Assembly (NCBI RefSeq): GCF_029167375.1
Contig: NZ_JARFTP010000018.1
Span: 29,202 to 93,201, forward strand
Length of the DNA: 64,000 nucleotides
Reading direction: 5' to 3'
DNA from: Tsukamurella sp. 8F
Lineage (GTDB): Bacteria > Actinomycetota > Actinomycetes > Mycobacteriales > Mycobacteriaceae
The notes under the pieces were generated by a model that worked only from the letters and a program-made list of their open reading frames with translations, did no database searches and was not told the origin of the DNA. Every line of letters starts with the position of its first letter. Positions within the stretch are counted from its first letter, which is position 1. A program made the position numbers and the translations under genes. Positions 52,043-60,816 of the stretch are shown here, piece by piece.

Positions 52043-53320
52043 ATGAGCACGTCCACCGAGGACCAGACCGCCGCCCAGCAGGACGTCGCCGACGTTGTGA
52101 CCCGCCTGGCCGAAGCGGCCCGCGTCGCGTCCCGCGACCTCGCCCGCCTCACCACCGAGCAGAAGAACGCGGCGTTGCATGCGGCCGCCGATACCCTGCT
52201 CGCGGAGTCCCCGCAGCTACTCGAGGCCAACGCCGAGGACGTAGCCCGCGCCCGCGCCGCCGGAACCGACGAGTCCCTCGTCGATCGGTTGTCCCTCAGC
52301 CAGGCGCGCATCGACGGGATCGCCTCGGGGCTGCGCCAGGTCGCCGGACTGCCCGACCCGATCGGCAACGTGCTGCGTGGCTCCACCCTGCCCAACGGAC
52401 TCGAGCTACGGCAGGTCGCGGTCCCGCTGGGCGTGGTCGGGATCGTGTACGAGGCGCGACCGAACGTCACCGTCGACGCTTTCGGCCTGACGCTGAAGTC
52501 CGGCAACGCGGTGCTGCTGCGTGGCTCGAGCTCGGCGGCGTCCTCGAACGCTGCCCTCGTCGGCGTGCTGCGCGCGGCGCTCGCCGAGAGCGGTATCCCC
52601 CAGGACGCGGTCGCGCTGCTGCCTTCGGACACCCGGGCGTCCGTGACGGCGCTGATCCGCGCACGGGGACTGGTCGACGTCGTGATCCCGCGCGGCGGTA
52701 AGGGATTGATCGACGCGGTCGTCGCGGAGGCGACCGTCCCCACCATCGAGACCGGCGTGGGCAACTGCCACATCTACGTGCACTCGGCGGCCGACCCCGA
52801 AATGGCGCGCGACCTCGTACTCAACGCGAAGACGCGCCGGCCGTCGGTGTGCAATACCGTCGAAACCGTTCTCGTGGACCGCGCCTGCGCCCCGATGGTG
52901 CTCGACTCTCTGCTTGTTGCGTTCCAGGCGGAGGGCATCGTCGTGCACGGCGACGAGGCCGGCATGGTCCCCGCCACGGAGGACGACTGGGCCGACGAGT
53001 ACCTCAGCCTCGATGTGGCGGTGAAGCTCGTCGACGGGCTCGACGACGCGATCGCACACATCGACCGCTACGGCACGGGGCACACCGAGGCCATCGTGAC
53101 CGGCGATCTCGCCGCTGCGCGCGAGTTCACGCACCGCGTCGACGCCGCGGCAGTGATGGTCAACGCTTCCACGGCCTTCACCGACGGCGAGCAGTTCGGC
53201 TTCGGCGCCGAGATCGGCATCTCGACGCAGAAGCTGCATGCCCGAGGGCCCATGGGCCTGCCCGAGCTGACGTCGACCAAGTGGGTCGTCACGGGTGACG
53301 GACACACGCGGCCGCGCTAG
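52043..53320 (+). CDS. proA: Gamma-glutamyl phosphate reductase
   Basis: A 425-aa NADPH-dependent enzyme of proline synthesis, reducing glutamyl-5-phosphate to the semialdehyde. The aldehyde-dehydrogenase fold shows [21 protein letters not shown] and the catalytic cysteine near [12 protein letters not shown], and ends [14 protein letters not shown]. It opens a conserved rightward block also found in mycobacteria. Confidence 0.97.
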   Translation: MSTSTEDQTAAQQDVADVVTRLAEAARVASRDLARLTTEQKNAALHAAADTLLAESPQLLEANAEDVARARAAGTDESLVDRLSLSQARIDGIASGLRQVAGLPDPIGNVLRGSTLPNGLELRQVAVPLGVVGIVYEARPNVTVDAFGLTLKSGNAVLLRGSSSAASSNAALVGVLRAALAESGIPQDAVALLPSDTRASVTALIRARGLVDVVIPRGGKGLIDAVVAEATVPTIETGVGNCHIYVHSAADPEMARDLVLNAKTRRPSVCNTVETVLVDRACAPMVLDSLLVAFQAEGIVVHGDEAGMVPATEDDWADEYLSLDVAVKLVDGLDDAIAHIDRYGTGHTEAIVTGDLAAAREFTHRVDAAAVMVNASTAFTDGEQFGFGAEIGISTQKLHARGPMGLPELTSTKWVVTGDGHTRPR

Positions 53321-53323
53321 CGG

Positions 53324-53329
53324 TAGGTT
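53324..53329 (+). promoter_or_regulatory. -10 element for the leaderless SRPBCC gene
   Basis: TAGGTT lies 6 nt before the ATG at 53336, just after the proA stop (53318-53320), giving this gene its own probable promoter. Confidence 0.45.
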
Positions 53330-53335
53330 GCTCCC

Positions 53336-53785
53336 ATGGGAGCCATTTCCGAGAAGATCGAGTTCGACATCGACGCGCCCGCCGAACTCGCATACGAGAC
53401 TCTGCTCGACATCGACGCACTGCCGCAGTGGTCGTCGTCGCACAAGAGCGCTGAGGTGCTCGAGCGGGACGCCGACGGCAACCCCAGCCTCGTCGAGGTC
53501 GAGGCCGGCCTGGTCGGCATCACCGACAAGCTGAGGTTCAAGTACGAGTTCACCGAGAACAAGTGCAAGTGGGACACGGTCGGCGAGGGCACGGCCGTGC
53601 GCGCGCAGGGTGGGTACTACCTGCTCGAGCCCAAGGGCGACAAGGTCCACGTTCTCGTCGACATGTACATCGATCCCAAGGTGAAGCTGCCCGGCTTCGT
53701 GGTGAAGAAGGGTGTCAAGATGGCGGCGGATATCGCCTCCAAGGGCTTCTCCAAGGAGGTCATGCGGCGCAAGGGGGCATCCTGA
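53336..53785 (+). CDS. SRPBCC/START-like ligand-binding protein
   Basis: A 149-aa single-domain helix-grip protein: ISEKIEFDIDAPAELAYETL, then LDIDALPQWSSSHKSAEVLE, then a beta-rich middle and a long C-terminal helix (VKKGVKMAADIASKGFSKEV). Such proteins bind hydrophobic ligands or act as cyclase/chaperone-like proteins; no ligand is evident. It overlaps the leader of the MoxR gene. Confidence 0.82.
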   Translation: MGAISEKIEFDIDAPAELAYETLLDIDALPQWSSSHKSAEVLERDADGNPSLVEVEAGLVGITDKLRFKYEFTENKCKWDTVGEGTAVRAQGGYYLLEPKGDKVHVLVDMYIDPKVKLPGFVVKKGVKMAADIASKGFSKEVMRRKGAS

Positions 53786-53829
53786 GCGCCGCGGGAGGGC
53801 CCGGCATCGCCGGGACTGCGCCCTCGGGA

Positions 53830-54693
53830 TTGTTCGCGAACGTCGACGACGTAGCCGACGCGTTGCGCGACACGGGATACATCCCGTCGAAGGCCACCGC
53901 CACGGCGGTCTTCCTCGCCGACCGCCTGGGCAAGCCGCTGCTCGTCGAGGGGCCGGCCGGCGTCGGCAAGACCGAGTTGGCCCGGGCGTGCGCGCAGGCT
54001 CGCGAGGCGAGGCTCGTGAGGCTGCAGTGCTACGAGGGGATCGACGAGGCGCGCGCTCTCTACGAGTGGAATCACGCGAAGCAGATCCTGCGGATCCAGT
54101 CGGGGTCGTCGGGGGCGTGGGACGAGACCAAGTCCGACGTGTTCTCCGAGGAGTTCCTGCTGCCACGGCCGCTGCTACAGGCCGTGCGGGAGAACGGTCC
54201 GACCGTGCTCCTCATCGACGAGGCCGACAAGGCGGACCTCGAGTTCGAGGGGTTGCTGCTGGAGGTGCTGTCCGACTACGCCGTGACGGTTCCCGAGCTC
54301 GGCACGATAGTCGCGGAGCGTAAGCCGCTCGTGTTCCTGACGTCGAACGCGACGCGCGAGCTGTCCGAGGCACTCAAGCGACGCTGCCTGTACCTGCACA
54401 TCGACTTCCCGGATACGGCGCTGGAACTGGAGATCATCCGCAGCCGTGTACCGGACCTGCCGCGCACCCAGGGTGAGCAACTGCTGCGCGTGATCGAGCG
54501 GCTGCGCGGCATGGATCTCAAGAAGAAGCCGTCGGTGTCGGAGTCGATCGACTGGGCGCGAACTCTGCTCGCGTTAGGTGCCGCCAAGAATCCCAACGCA
54601 ACTCTCGACCGTGCCGCGCTGGCGTCGACGCTCGGCGTAGTGCTCAAGCACCGCTCCGATATCGACACCGCAGTGGCGGCGCTGGGGCTATGA
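53830..54693 (+). CDS. MoxR-type AAA+ ATPase
   Basis: A 287-aa ATPase with Walker A GPAGVGKTELARA near residue 40, Walker B TVLLIDEADKAD, sensor TSNATRELSEAL and an arginine-finger region. No ATG is available near the expected N-terminus. TTG at 53830 (LFANVDDV) gives a family-typical length. An alternative is CTG at 53781, overlapping the SRPBCC stop (CTGA) with AAGGGGG upstream. MoxR proteins work with VWA proteins, and one follows directly (ATGA overlap). Confidence 0.85.
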   Translation: MFANVDDVADALRDTGYIPSKATATAVFLADRLGKPLLVEGPAGVGKTELARACAQAREARLVRLQCYEGIDEARALYEWNHAKQILRIQSGSSGAWDETKSDVFSEEFLLPRPLLQAVRENGPTVLLIDEADKADLEFEGLLLEVLSDYAVTVPELGTIVAERKPLVFLTSNATRELSEALKRRCLYLHIDFPDTALELEIIRSRVPDLPRTQGEQLLRVIERLRGMDLKKKPSVSESIDWARTLLALGAAKNPNATLDRAALASTLGVVLKHRSDIDTAVAALGL

Positions 54694-56177
54694 GCTCCGC
54701 CCCGGACGCGACGGTGCGGTCGGCGCCCGGTCCGCCCCGGCTCGACGAGCACGTGCACGACTTCGTGCGCGCACTCCGCGGCAGGGGGCTGTCCATCGGC
54801 CCCTCGGAGGCGATCACCGCCGTCGAGGTATTGGGCGTGTTGGACCTGTCGGACCGGGCTCAGTTGCGCGAGGGTCTCGCCGCGGTGCTTCTGCGGGAAT
54901 CGTTGCACCGCAAGGTCTTCGACGTGGTCTTCGACCTGTGGTTCCCTGCGCGCCCGGGGCTGGGGCTGCCGGCGCAGGCACCGTCGGGACCGGACGCGCC
55001 GGAGAGCGGTGAGGCATCCGCCGGCGACGTGCGAGCGCCGGGCACGACCGACCCCGACGAGGTGCGTCGGCGGCTGCGCGAGGAAGCGATCGCGGCGCTC
55101 GTCGCAGGCGGCGATCACGACGGCGTCGTGGGCCAGATCGTGGAGCAGCTCGGCTCGTACTCGTCGGCTACGGGCACCGCCTACTCCGCTTACCAGGCAC
55201 TCAAGACGCTCAACCCGCAGACGCTCATCGCCGCCATCGCGGACGGCCTCCTGTCGGCGGCGGGCGAGGAGGGTGCCGCACCCGGTTCGTTCGAGTACGA
55301 GTCGGCACGGGCCGTCGCACGCGAGCGGGTCGGGCGGCTGAGCGAACGCGTCCGGGAGCTGACCCAGGTGGCGATGGCGGCGCGCAAGGGTGCCGAGAAC
55401 GTCGTCGAGTACGCCGCCCCGGCGCTACCGGAGAACGTCGGATTCTTCTCGGCCACCCGCACAGAGCTCAAGCGCATGGAGCAGACGGTGCAGCCGCTGG
55501 CCAGGATCCTCGCGACGCGGCTCATGGTGCGTCGCCGCCGCGCCCGGCGCGGGCCGATCGACCTGCGGCGCACCCTGCGGCGGTCCATGTCGACGGGCGG
55601 CGTGCCCATCGATCTCGTGCACCGCCGGCCGCGGCCGACCAAGCCGGAACTGGTTCTGCTGTGCGATCTCTCGGGCTCCGTCGCCGGCTTCTCGAACTTC
55701 ACCCTGCTGCTCACGCACGCGCTGAGCGCGGAGTTCTCGAAGATCCGTGTGTTCGGCTTCGTAGACGGCGTGGACGAGATCACCGACTACATCGACCCGT
55801 CGAAGGCGCTGACCATCGACTCGGTGGTCGGGATGTTCGACCGGGTGATCCGGGAGACCGAGGTCGCGCGGTTCGGGGGCTCGGACTACGGGGGAATGCT
55901 GCGCACATTCGTCGAGAATTTTCCGGACGCGGTCACTCACCGCGGCACCCTGATGATCCTCGGCGACGCGCGCACCAACTACAGCGACCCCGCCCTCGAG
56001 GCGCTCACAGAGCTCGCCGATCGGGCGCGGCACACCTTCTGGCTCAACCCGGAGCGGCGCGTCAACTGGGGTACGGGCGACTCGGTCGCGGATCTGTACG
56101 GCGAGATCGTCGAGATGTACGAGTGCCGGACGGCGGGACAGCTGGCCGACGTCATCGGCAGGCTGCTGCCGATCTGA
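54690..56177 (+). CDS. VWA-domain (CoxE-like) protein
   Basis: A 495-aa partner of the MoxR ATPase. The N-terminal half is helical ([20 protein letters not shown]). The C-terminal VWA domain has the metal site [13 protein letters not shown] near residue 322 and [13 protein letters not shown] for the second metal ligand. The MoxR-VWA pair is a chaperone-like unit for assembling metal-containing or multi-subunit enzymes; the client is unknown. The gene pair directly upstream of nadD is conserved in mycobacteria. Confidence 0.9.
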   Translation: MSSAPDATVRSAPGPPRLDEHVHDFVRALRGRGLSIGPSEAITAVEVLGVLDLSDRAQLREGLAAVLLRESLHRKVFDVVFDLWFPARPGLGLPAQAPSGPDAPESGEASAGDVRAPGTTDPDEVRRRLREEAIAALVAGGDHDGVVGQIVEQLGSYSSATGTAYSAYQALKTLNPQTLIAAIADGLLSAAGEEGAAPGSFEYESARAVARERVGRLSERVRELTQVAMAARKGAENVVEYAAPALPENVGFFSATRTELKRMEQTVQPLARILATRLMVRRRRARRGPIDLRRTLRRSMSTGGVPIDLVHRRPRPTKPELVLLCDLSGSVAGFSNFTLLLTHALSAEFSKIRVFGFVDGVDEITDYIDPSKALTIDSVVGMFDRVIRETEVARFGGSDYGGMLRTFVENFPDAVTHRGTLMILGDARTNYSDPALEALTELADRARHTFWLNPERRVNWGTGDSVADLYGEIVEMYECRTAGQLADVIGRLLPI

Positions 56178-56191
56178 GCGGTGGCGCCCCA

Positions 56192-56197
56192 TACGAT
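56192..56197 (+). promoter_or_regulatory. -10 element for leaderless nadD
   Basis: TACGAT lies 8 nt before the nadD ATG at 56206. The GATTGACCGTT between them has no ribosome site. Confidence 0.4.
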
Positions 56198-56205
56198 TGA
56201 CCGTT

Positions 56206-56859
56206 ATGGCCTCGAAGCAGCCGCGCCGCGTGGGCGTGATGGGTGGGACGTTCGATCCCATCCACAACGGCCACCTGGTCGCCGCCAGTGAGGTCGCGGA
56301 CCGGTTCGATCTCGATGAGGTGATCTTCGTTCCCACCGGCCGGCCGTGGCAGAAGGCCGAGGTCACCGCCGCCGAGGACCGCTACCTGATGACCGTGATC
56401 GCTACCGCGTCCAATCCGCGGTTCAGCGTGAGCCGCGTGGATATCGAGCGCGGGGGCGATACGTTCACCGTCGACACGTTGCGGGACCTGCATACCGAGC
56501 GACCCGACACCGAGCTGTTCTTCATCACGGGCGCGGACGCCCTCGGGTCCATCCTGAGCTGGCAGGACTGGGAGGAGCTGTTCTCGCTCGCGACGTTCGT
56601 CGGGGTGTCCCGGCCGGGTTACCACCTGGCCGCCGATCATCTCGGCGACGTGCCGCCCGATAGATTGTTCCTGGTGGAGGTGCCCGCCCTGGCGATCTCG
56701 TCGACCGACTGCCGCGCCCGGGCCGACGCCGGTCGGCCCGTCTGGTACCTGGTACCCGACGGTGTCGTGCAGTACATCGCCAAGCGGGGGCTCTACTCGC
56801 GGCCCGCGGAGGGCACGTCCGTGGTCGACCCGACCGCGCAGAACCGAGGAGGAAAGTGA
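56206..56859 (+). CDS. nadD: Nicotinate-nucleotide adenylyltransferase
   Basis: A 217-aa enzyme forming deamido-NAD from nicotinate mononucleotide and ATP. The nucleotidyltransferase motif is [15 protein letters not shown] near residue 12 and the second is the ISSTDCRAR loop near 164. A TTG at 56197 could add three residues, but the ATG with a -10 TACGAT 8 nt upstream is preferred. The stop overlaps rsfS. Confidence 0.96.
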   Translation: MASKQPRRVGVMGGTFDPIHNGHLVAASEVADRFDLDEVIFVPTGRPWQKAEVTAAEDRYLMTVIATASNPRFSVSRVDIERGGDTFTVDTLRDLHTERPDTELFFITGADALGSILSWQDWEELFSLATFVGVSRPGYHLAADHLGDVPPDRLFLVEVPALAISSTDCRARADAGRPVWYLVPDGVVQYIAKRGLYSRPAEGTSVVDPTAQNRGGK

Positions 56860-57212
56860 CCGCATCCGAGCAGGCCCGCGAGATGGCTGTCGTCGCCGCC
56901 GCGGCCGCGGCCGACAAGCTGGCCGAGAACGTCGTCGTGCTGGACGTGTCCGAGCAGTTGGTGCTGACCGAGTGCTTCGTGATCGCGTCGGCGTCCAACG
57001 AGCGCCAGGTGAACGCGGTCGTCGAGGCGGTCGAGGATGCGCTGCGTGAGGCCGGGCACAAGCCGACCCGCCGCGAGGGCACCCGCGAGGGACGCTGGAC
57101 GCTACTCGACTACGTCGACATCGTGATCCACGTCTTCCACGAGGACGAGCGGCAGTACTACGCGCTCGAGAAGCTCTGGAAGGACTGCCCCGTGATCGAG
57201 GTAGGGGCATAG
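56856..57212 (+). CDS. rsfS: Ribosomal silencing factor RsfS
   Basis: A 118-aa protein that binds ribosomal protein L14 and blocks subunit joining in starvation. [20 protein letters not shown], then [20 protein letters not shown], and the C-terminal [20 protein letters not shown] are typical. The GTG overlaps the nadD stop (GTGA), the usual nadD-rsfS pair. Confidence 0.96.
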   Translation: MTASEQAREMAVVAAAAAADKLAENVVVLDVSEQLVLTECFVIASASNERQVNAVVEAVEDALREAGHKPTRREGTREGRWTLLDYVDIVIHVFHEDERQYYALEKLWKDCPVIEVGA

Positions 57213-57216
57213 GTCG

Positions 57217-57912
57217 GTGGGTCTGCGGGTGGAGGACGACAAGGACTCGTCGGTCGAGCGGATGACGCCTGTGGTCCGGCGTCTGCTGCTGCTCCGGCAC
57301 GGCCAGACCCCGTACAACGCCGAGGCGCGTATGCAGGGGCAGCTGGACATCGCGCTGACCGATCTGGGGCGGCGGCAGGCAGCGGCGGCCGCGGAGGCGC
57401 TGGCGGACCGCGAGCCGCTGCGGATCGTGAGTTCCGACCTGGTCCGGGCGAGAGACACCGCCGACGCGCTGGGAGCCGTGACCGGGGTGCCGGTGACGAC
57501 CGACGTCCGTCTGCGCGAGACGCATCTGGGGGAGTGGCAGGGCCGTTCGCACATCGAGGTCGACGGATATATGCCCGGTGCACGCGCACAGTGGCGGGAC
57601 GCCCCGACGTGGGCCCCGCCGGGCGGCGAGTCGCGCGTGGAGGTCGCGGCGCGTGCCATGCCGCTGGTCGATGAGTTGATCGCGGACGTACCCGACTGGG
57701 GTGCCAGCGAGCGGCCCGTCGTGCTGGTGGCGCATGGCGGTCTGATCGCGGCGGCCACCGCGGGCCTGCTCGGTCTGCCCGTGGAGGTGTGGCCGGTGCT
57801 GGGGGGCCTCGGTAACTGCAGTTGGGTCCAGATCAGCGGGCATGGCGACGCGCCGCGCTGGCGACTCGACGTGTGGAACGCGTCGGCCGAAGTCGCACAC
57901 GACGTATTGTGA
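57217..57912 (+). CDS. gpgP: Glucosyl-3-phosphoglycerate phosphatase (histidine phosphatase family)
   Basis: A 231-aa enzyme that dephosphorylates glucosyl-3-phosphoglycerate in methylglucose lipopolysaccharide synthesis. The phosphohistidine motif is LLLRHGQTPYNAEARMQG, and RLRETHLGEWQGRSH and VLVAHGGLIAA complete the active site. The body is close to mycobacterial GpgP. The GTG at 57217 is kept because GTAGGGG lies upstream; an ATG at 57262 (MTPVVRRLL) fits the family N-terminus equally well. Confidence 0.88.
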   Translation: MGLRVEDDKDSSVERMTPVVRRLLLLRHGQTPYNAEARMQGQLDIALTDLGRRQAAAAAEALADREPLRIVSSDLVRARDTADALGAVTGVPVTTDVRLRETHLGEWQGRSHIEVDGYMPGARAQWRDAPTWAPPGGESRVEVAARAMPLVDELIADVPDWGASERPVVLVAHGGLIAAATAGLLGLPVEVWPVLGGLGNCSWVQISGHGDAPRWRLDVWNASAEVAHDVL

Positions 57913-58652
57913 CCGCGCTGCTGGTGCTCAGCGACTCCCTCGGCTACTACGGGCCGGAGGGGGCGTTGCCCGCCGACGACCCGCGGATCTGGCCGAACCT
58001 GGCCGCATCCGAGCTGGGTATGGATCCCGAGCTGATCGGCCGCGTCGGGTGGACCACCCGCGACGGCTGGTGGGCCGTATCGCAGGACCCGCGCGTGTGG
58101 GCCGCGGTGCCACGCGTCGACGCGGTGGTGCTGGCGCTCGGCGGCATGGACTCGCTGCCGTCGCCGCTGCCGACCGCCATGCGTGAGCAGATCCGGTACA
58201 TCCGGCCCGCGTCGCTGCGTGCTCTCGCCCGCGACGGCTACGGGCGCATGCAGCGTGTGCTGGCGCCCGTGGGGTGGCCCATGGCCCTGCCGCCCAAGGT
58301 CACCGTCGAGTACCTGGAGCGCACGCGCGCCGCGCTCGCCGCGCTACGCCCATCGGCACCGATCGTCACGCTCGGTCCGGCCACGCAGCGGGCCTACGCG
58401 TACGGTTACGCGCACCCGGGGTGGGCGGCGACGGACCGCGCGATGCGGGAATGGGCGGATCGGAGCGACGTCGGCTACGTTCCGGTGCGGGACCTGTGTG
58501 ATTGGTCGTTCGACTTGGGAGGCAACAACATCGACGGTATCCACTGGGCCTTCGACATGCACGCCGCGGTGGCGGAGCGCGTGGCGGCGGCGCTGCGCGC
58601 GAACGGCTCTCAGGCGAACGGCTCTCAGGCGAACGGCGGGGGCACGCGATGA
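57909..58652 (+). CDS. octT: Diglucosylglycerate octanoyltransferase (SGNH fold)
   Basis: A 247-aa protein starting with GTG at 57909 in overlap with gpgP (GTGA). It begins VTALLVLSDSLGYYGPEGA, with the Ser of the SDS motif as putative nucleophile, and GGNNIDGIHWAFDMHAAVA near the C-terminus supplies the Asp/His pair. Mycobacterial OctT octanoylates diglucosylglycerate in methylglucose lipopolysaccharide synthesis; length and position match. The C-terminus carries a repeated ANGSQ tail. Confidence 0.85.
   Translation: MTALLVLSDSLGYYGPEGALPADDPRIWPNLAASELGMDPELIGRVGWTTRDGWWAVSQDPRVWAAVPRVDAVVLALGGMDSLPSPLPTAMREQIRYIRPASLRALARDGYGRMQRVLAPVGWPMALPPKVTVEYLERTRAALAALRPSAPIVTLGPATQRAYAYGYAHPGWAATDRAMREWADRSDVGYVPVRDLCDWSFDLGGNNIDGIHWAFDMHAAVAERVAAALRANGSQANGSQANGGGTR
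58599..58637 (+). repeat. 15-bp tandem repeat in the octT tail
   Basis: GCGAACGGCTCTCAG occurs at 58599-58613 and 58614-58628, with a partial third copy to 58637. It encodes ANGSQ-ANGSQ-ANG just before the octT stop, a probably disordered extension created by slippage. Confidence 0.85.
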
Positions 58653-59485
58653 CGGTGGCGGTGGTGACCGACGCGTCTGCGGCCATCGGTGCCGACCGGA
58701 TGCGCAGTGAGGGCCTGTTCGTCCTGCCGCTGCACATCCTGACGAAGCATGGCGAGATCATCGACGACGGTTCGCCGATCCCGGCCGAGGCGTTCGTCGC
58801 AGAGGGCATCACCACCTCCGGGCCCTCGCCGGCCGAAGTCCGGCAGGTGCTCGAGTCTGCAGCGGCTGCGGGCGGCGAAGACGGCGTCGTCGCCGTGACC
58901 ATGTCCACACACCTGAGCTCGACGTACTCGACGACCTCGGTGCAGGCCGCCGAGCTGGGTGCGCCGATCACTGTCATCGACTCGCGACGTATCGATATGG
59001 CGATGGGCTTCGGGGTGCTGGAGGCGGCGCGTGCCGCGCGCGCGGGCGCCGACCGGGACGCCGTGGCCGCCGCGGCCCGTGCCGTCGTCACCGAGGCCGA
59101 GGGATTCTTCTGCGCGGCGACCCTCGAGCACCTGCGAGCCGGCGGCCGCGTCAGCGCCGTCGCCGCGCTGCTGGGCGGAGCGCTCTCGATCGTGCCGGTA
59201 CTGCGGCTGGGCGACGACGGCCGGATCGAGACCGTCCGCAAGACGCGCACCGTCCGGCGGGCGCGGGACCAGGTGGCGACCTTAGCGGCCGCACACGCCG
59301 GCGAGGCGCCGACCCGGATGGCTGTGCACCACGTCGGCGTCCCCGATGCGGCCGATGCCCTCGCCGACCTGCTGCGCGAGCGCGTGCCCGATCTTCAGGA
59401 CCTGGTGGTCGGGCCGTTCGGCGGGACCATCTCGGCGCACCTCGGGCCCGGCGCCGTGGGCGTATCGGTTGCTCCGTGTCGTTGA
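58649..59485 (+). CDS. DegV family fatty-acid-binding protein
   Basis: A 278-aa DegV protein: MTVAVVTDASAAIGADRM at the start, TSGPSPAEVRQVLES, and VVAVTMSTHLSSTYSTT with the Ser/Thr that bind the fatty-acid carboxylate. The C-terminal GPFGGTISAHLGPGAVGV is also conserved. DegV proteins (FakB-like) present fatty acids to a kinase. The ATG overlaps the octT stop. Confidence 0.93.
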   Translation: MTVAVVTDASAAIGADRMRSEGLFVLPLHILTKHGEIIDDGSPIPAEAFVAEGITTSGPSPAEVRQVLESAAAAGGEDGVVAVTMSTHLSSTYSTTSVQAAELGAPITVIDSRRIDMAMGFGVLEAARAARAGADRDAVAAAARAVVTEAEGFFCAATLEHLRAGGRVSAVAALLGGALSIVPVLRLGDDGRIETVRKTRTVRRARDQVATLAAAHAGEAPTRMAVHHVGVPDAADALADLLRERVPDLQDLVVGPFGGTISAHLGPGAVGVSVAPCR

Positions 59486-59670
59486 GATGAACAGGTGGGC
59501 AAGGTGATTCGGTGGTGTGTCGGCCGCAACGCGTCATCGCCCACCATGTGACCGCCCCGGTCCCGGTGCCTTTCGACGGTTGCTGCTCACTCTTGTCTCC
59601 GCTTACGTTCTCCAGCTGATCGCGACGCGACCGACCGAGACGTGCCGCTGGTCCCTCCACACATACGCAG

Positions 59671-59679
59671 TTGTCCACA
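59671..59679. promoter_or_regulatory. Isolated DnaA-box-like sequence upstream of comEA
   Basis: TTGTCCACA matches the actinobacterial DnaA box consensus (TTGTCCACA/TTATCCACA) exactly. It lies 62 bp before the comEA start in a 256-bp gap that otherwise shows nothing recognisable apart from the comEA -10. A single box is no origin; it may be regulatory or chance. Confidence 0.4.
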
Positions 59680-59729
59680 ACCGGCGGGTAGGACGGTGTT
59701 CTCAGGCGGGCCGCTGCTCGGCTTGGACA

Positions 59730-59735
59730 TAACGT
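59730..59735 (+). promoter_or_regulatory. -10 element for leaderless comEA
   Basis: TAACGT lies 6 nt before the comEA ATG at 59742 and no ribosome site is present between them. Confidence 0.45.
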
Positions 59736-59741
59736 CCGGGC

Positions 59742-60812
59742 ATGGACAGCGAGAGTCGACGGGCCCCCGAGCCGGGTGACGGCGTAAGCGGCGTATCGGG
59801 CGCGGCGTGGCCGGTCGGTGAGTGGGCAGACGAGGTCTTAGATGGTGCCGCGGGGGAATCGGAGGCGGGTGCTTCCGATGCGCGTGCGGACGAATCAGGC
59901 GGCTTCACAGGAGAATCGGACGGTCGCGCCGGGGTGGCGGTCGGGCGTGCCGGCGAGCCGGAGGAGTTCGTCGCCGCGGAGCCGGAGTGGCTGCGCGACT
60001 TCGGACCTCGGAGCGCGCGGCAGACGGACCAGCGTCGCGACGACGGCTGGGACGAAGGCTGGGGCGAGCCCTCGGATACGGGATGGCGCGGCGTCCTGGC
60101 GCGGCGCGTGCGATCGACGCCGCGGACTGCGCTCGGCCTCGCCGCAGTCGGGATCGTCGCGGTCCTGGTAGCGCTCTACGCGGTGGCGACCTCTCCGGCG
60201 GCGCCGGACCAGTATCCGGTCGTGGACTTCGGTGCGTCGGCGGCGGCGACCAGTAGTGCGTCCGTACCCGAAGGCTCGGGACGCGCCTCGACGCCGACGG
60301 TCTCGTCGTCCGCCGCACCGGCGGCGCACCTGACGGTGGCGGTCGTCGGTCTCGTGCGGCGTCCCGGGCCCCAGCGCCTCGCCCCTGGCGCGCGCGTAGC
60401 CGATGCGCTGTCCGCGGCAGGTGGCGCGGTCCATGGCGCGGACACCGCCGGGATCGACCTCGACAGGTCGTTGCGAGATGGGGACGAGGTCGTGATCGGG
60501 GCCCGCGACCGGGAGCGCGGCCTGGCGTTACGCAGTGCGGTCCTGCCGGCGGCGGTATCCGCCGCGCCCGTGGCAGGGGCGTCCGGGGCCGTCGGTGCGT
60601 CGGCATCGTCGGCGCCGGGGCCGCTGGTCGACATCAACAGCGCATCGGCTGCGGAGCTCGATGTGCTGCCCGGTGTGGGAGCGGCGACCGCGGCGGCGAT
60701 CGTCGCCTACCGCGAGCAGCACGGCGCCTTCGCGAGCGTCGATGACCTGGTCAAGGTGAACGGTATCGGCGAGGCCAAGCTGGCGCGCATCAGGCCGCAG
60801 GCGACGGTGTAG
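59742..60812 (+). CDS. comEA: ComEA-like DNA-binding competence protein
   Basis: A 356-aa membrane-anchored protein. Residues 1-125 are a long acidic, low-complexity cytoplasmic part. One helix lies near 129-150 (ALGLAAVGIVAVLVALYAVA). An SLBB domain lies near 198-262 (VAVVGLVRRPGPQRLAPGAR) and a C-terminal helix-hairpin-helix pair near 293-356 (VDINSASAAELDVLPGVGAA; LVKVNGIGEAKLARIRP). It binds incoming DNA outside the membrane. comEC follows 4 bp later. Confidence 0.92.
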   Translation: MDSESRRAPEPGDGVSGVSGAAWPVGEWADEVLDGAAGESEAGASDARADESGGFTGESDGRAGVAVGRAGEPEEFVAAEPEWLRDFGPRSARQTDQRRDDGWDEGWGEPSDTGWRGVLARRVRSTPRTALGLAAVGIVAVLVALYAVATSPAAPDQYPVVDFGASAAATSSASVPEGSGRASTPTVSSSAAPAAHLTVAVVGLVRRPGPQRLAPGARVADALSAAGGAVHGADTAGIDLDRSLRDGDEVVIGARDRERGLALRSAVLPAAVSAAPVAGASGAVGASASSAPGPLVDINSASAAELDVLPGVGAATAAAIVAYREQHGAFASVDDLVKVNGIGEAKLARIRPQATV

Positions 60813-60816
60813 TTCC

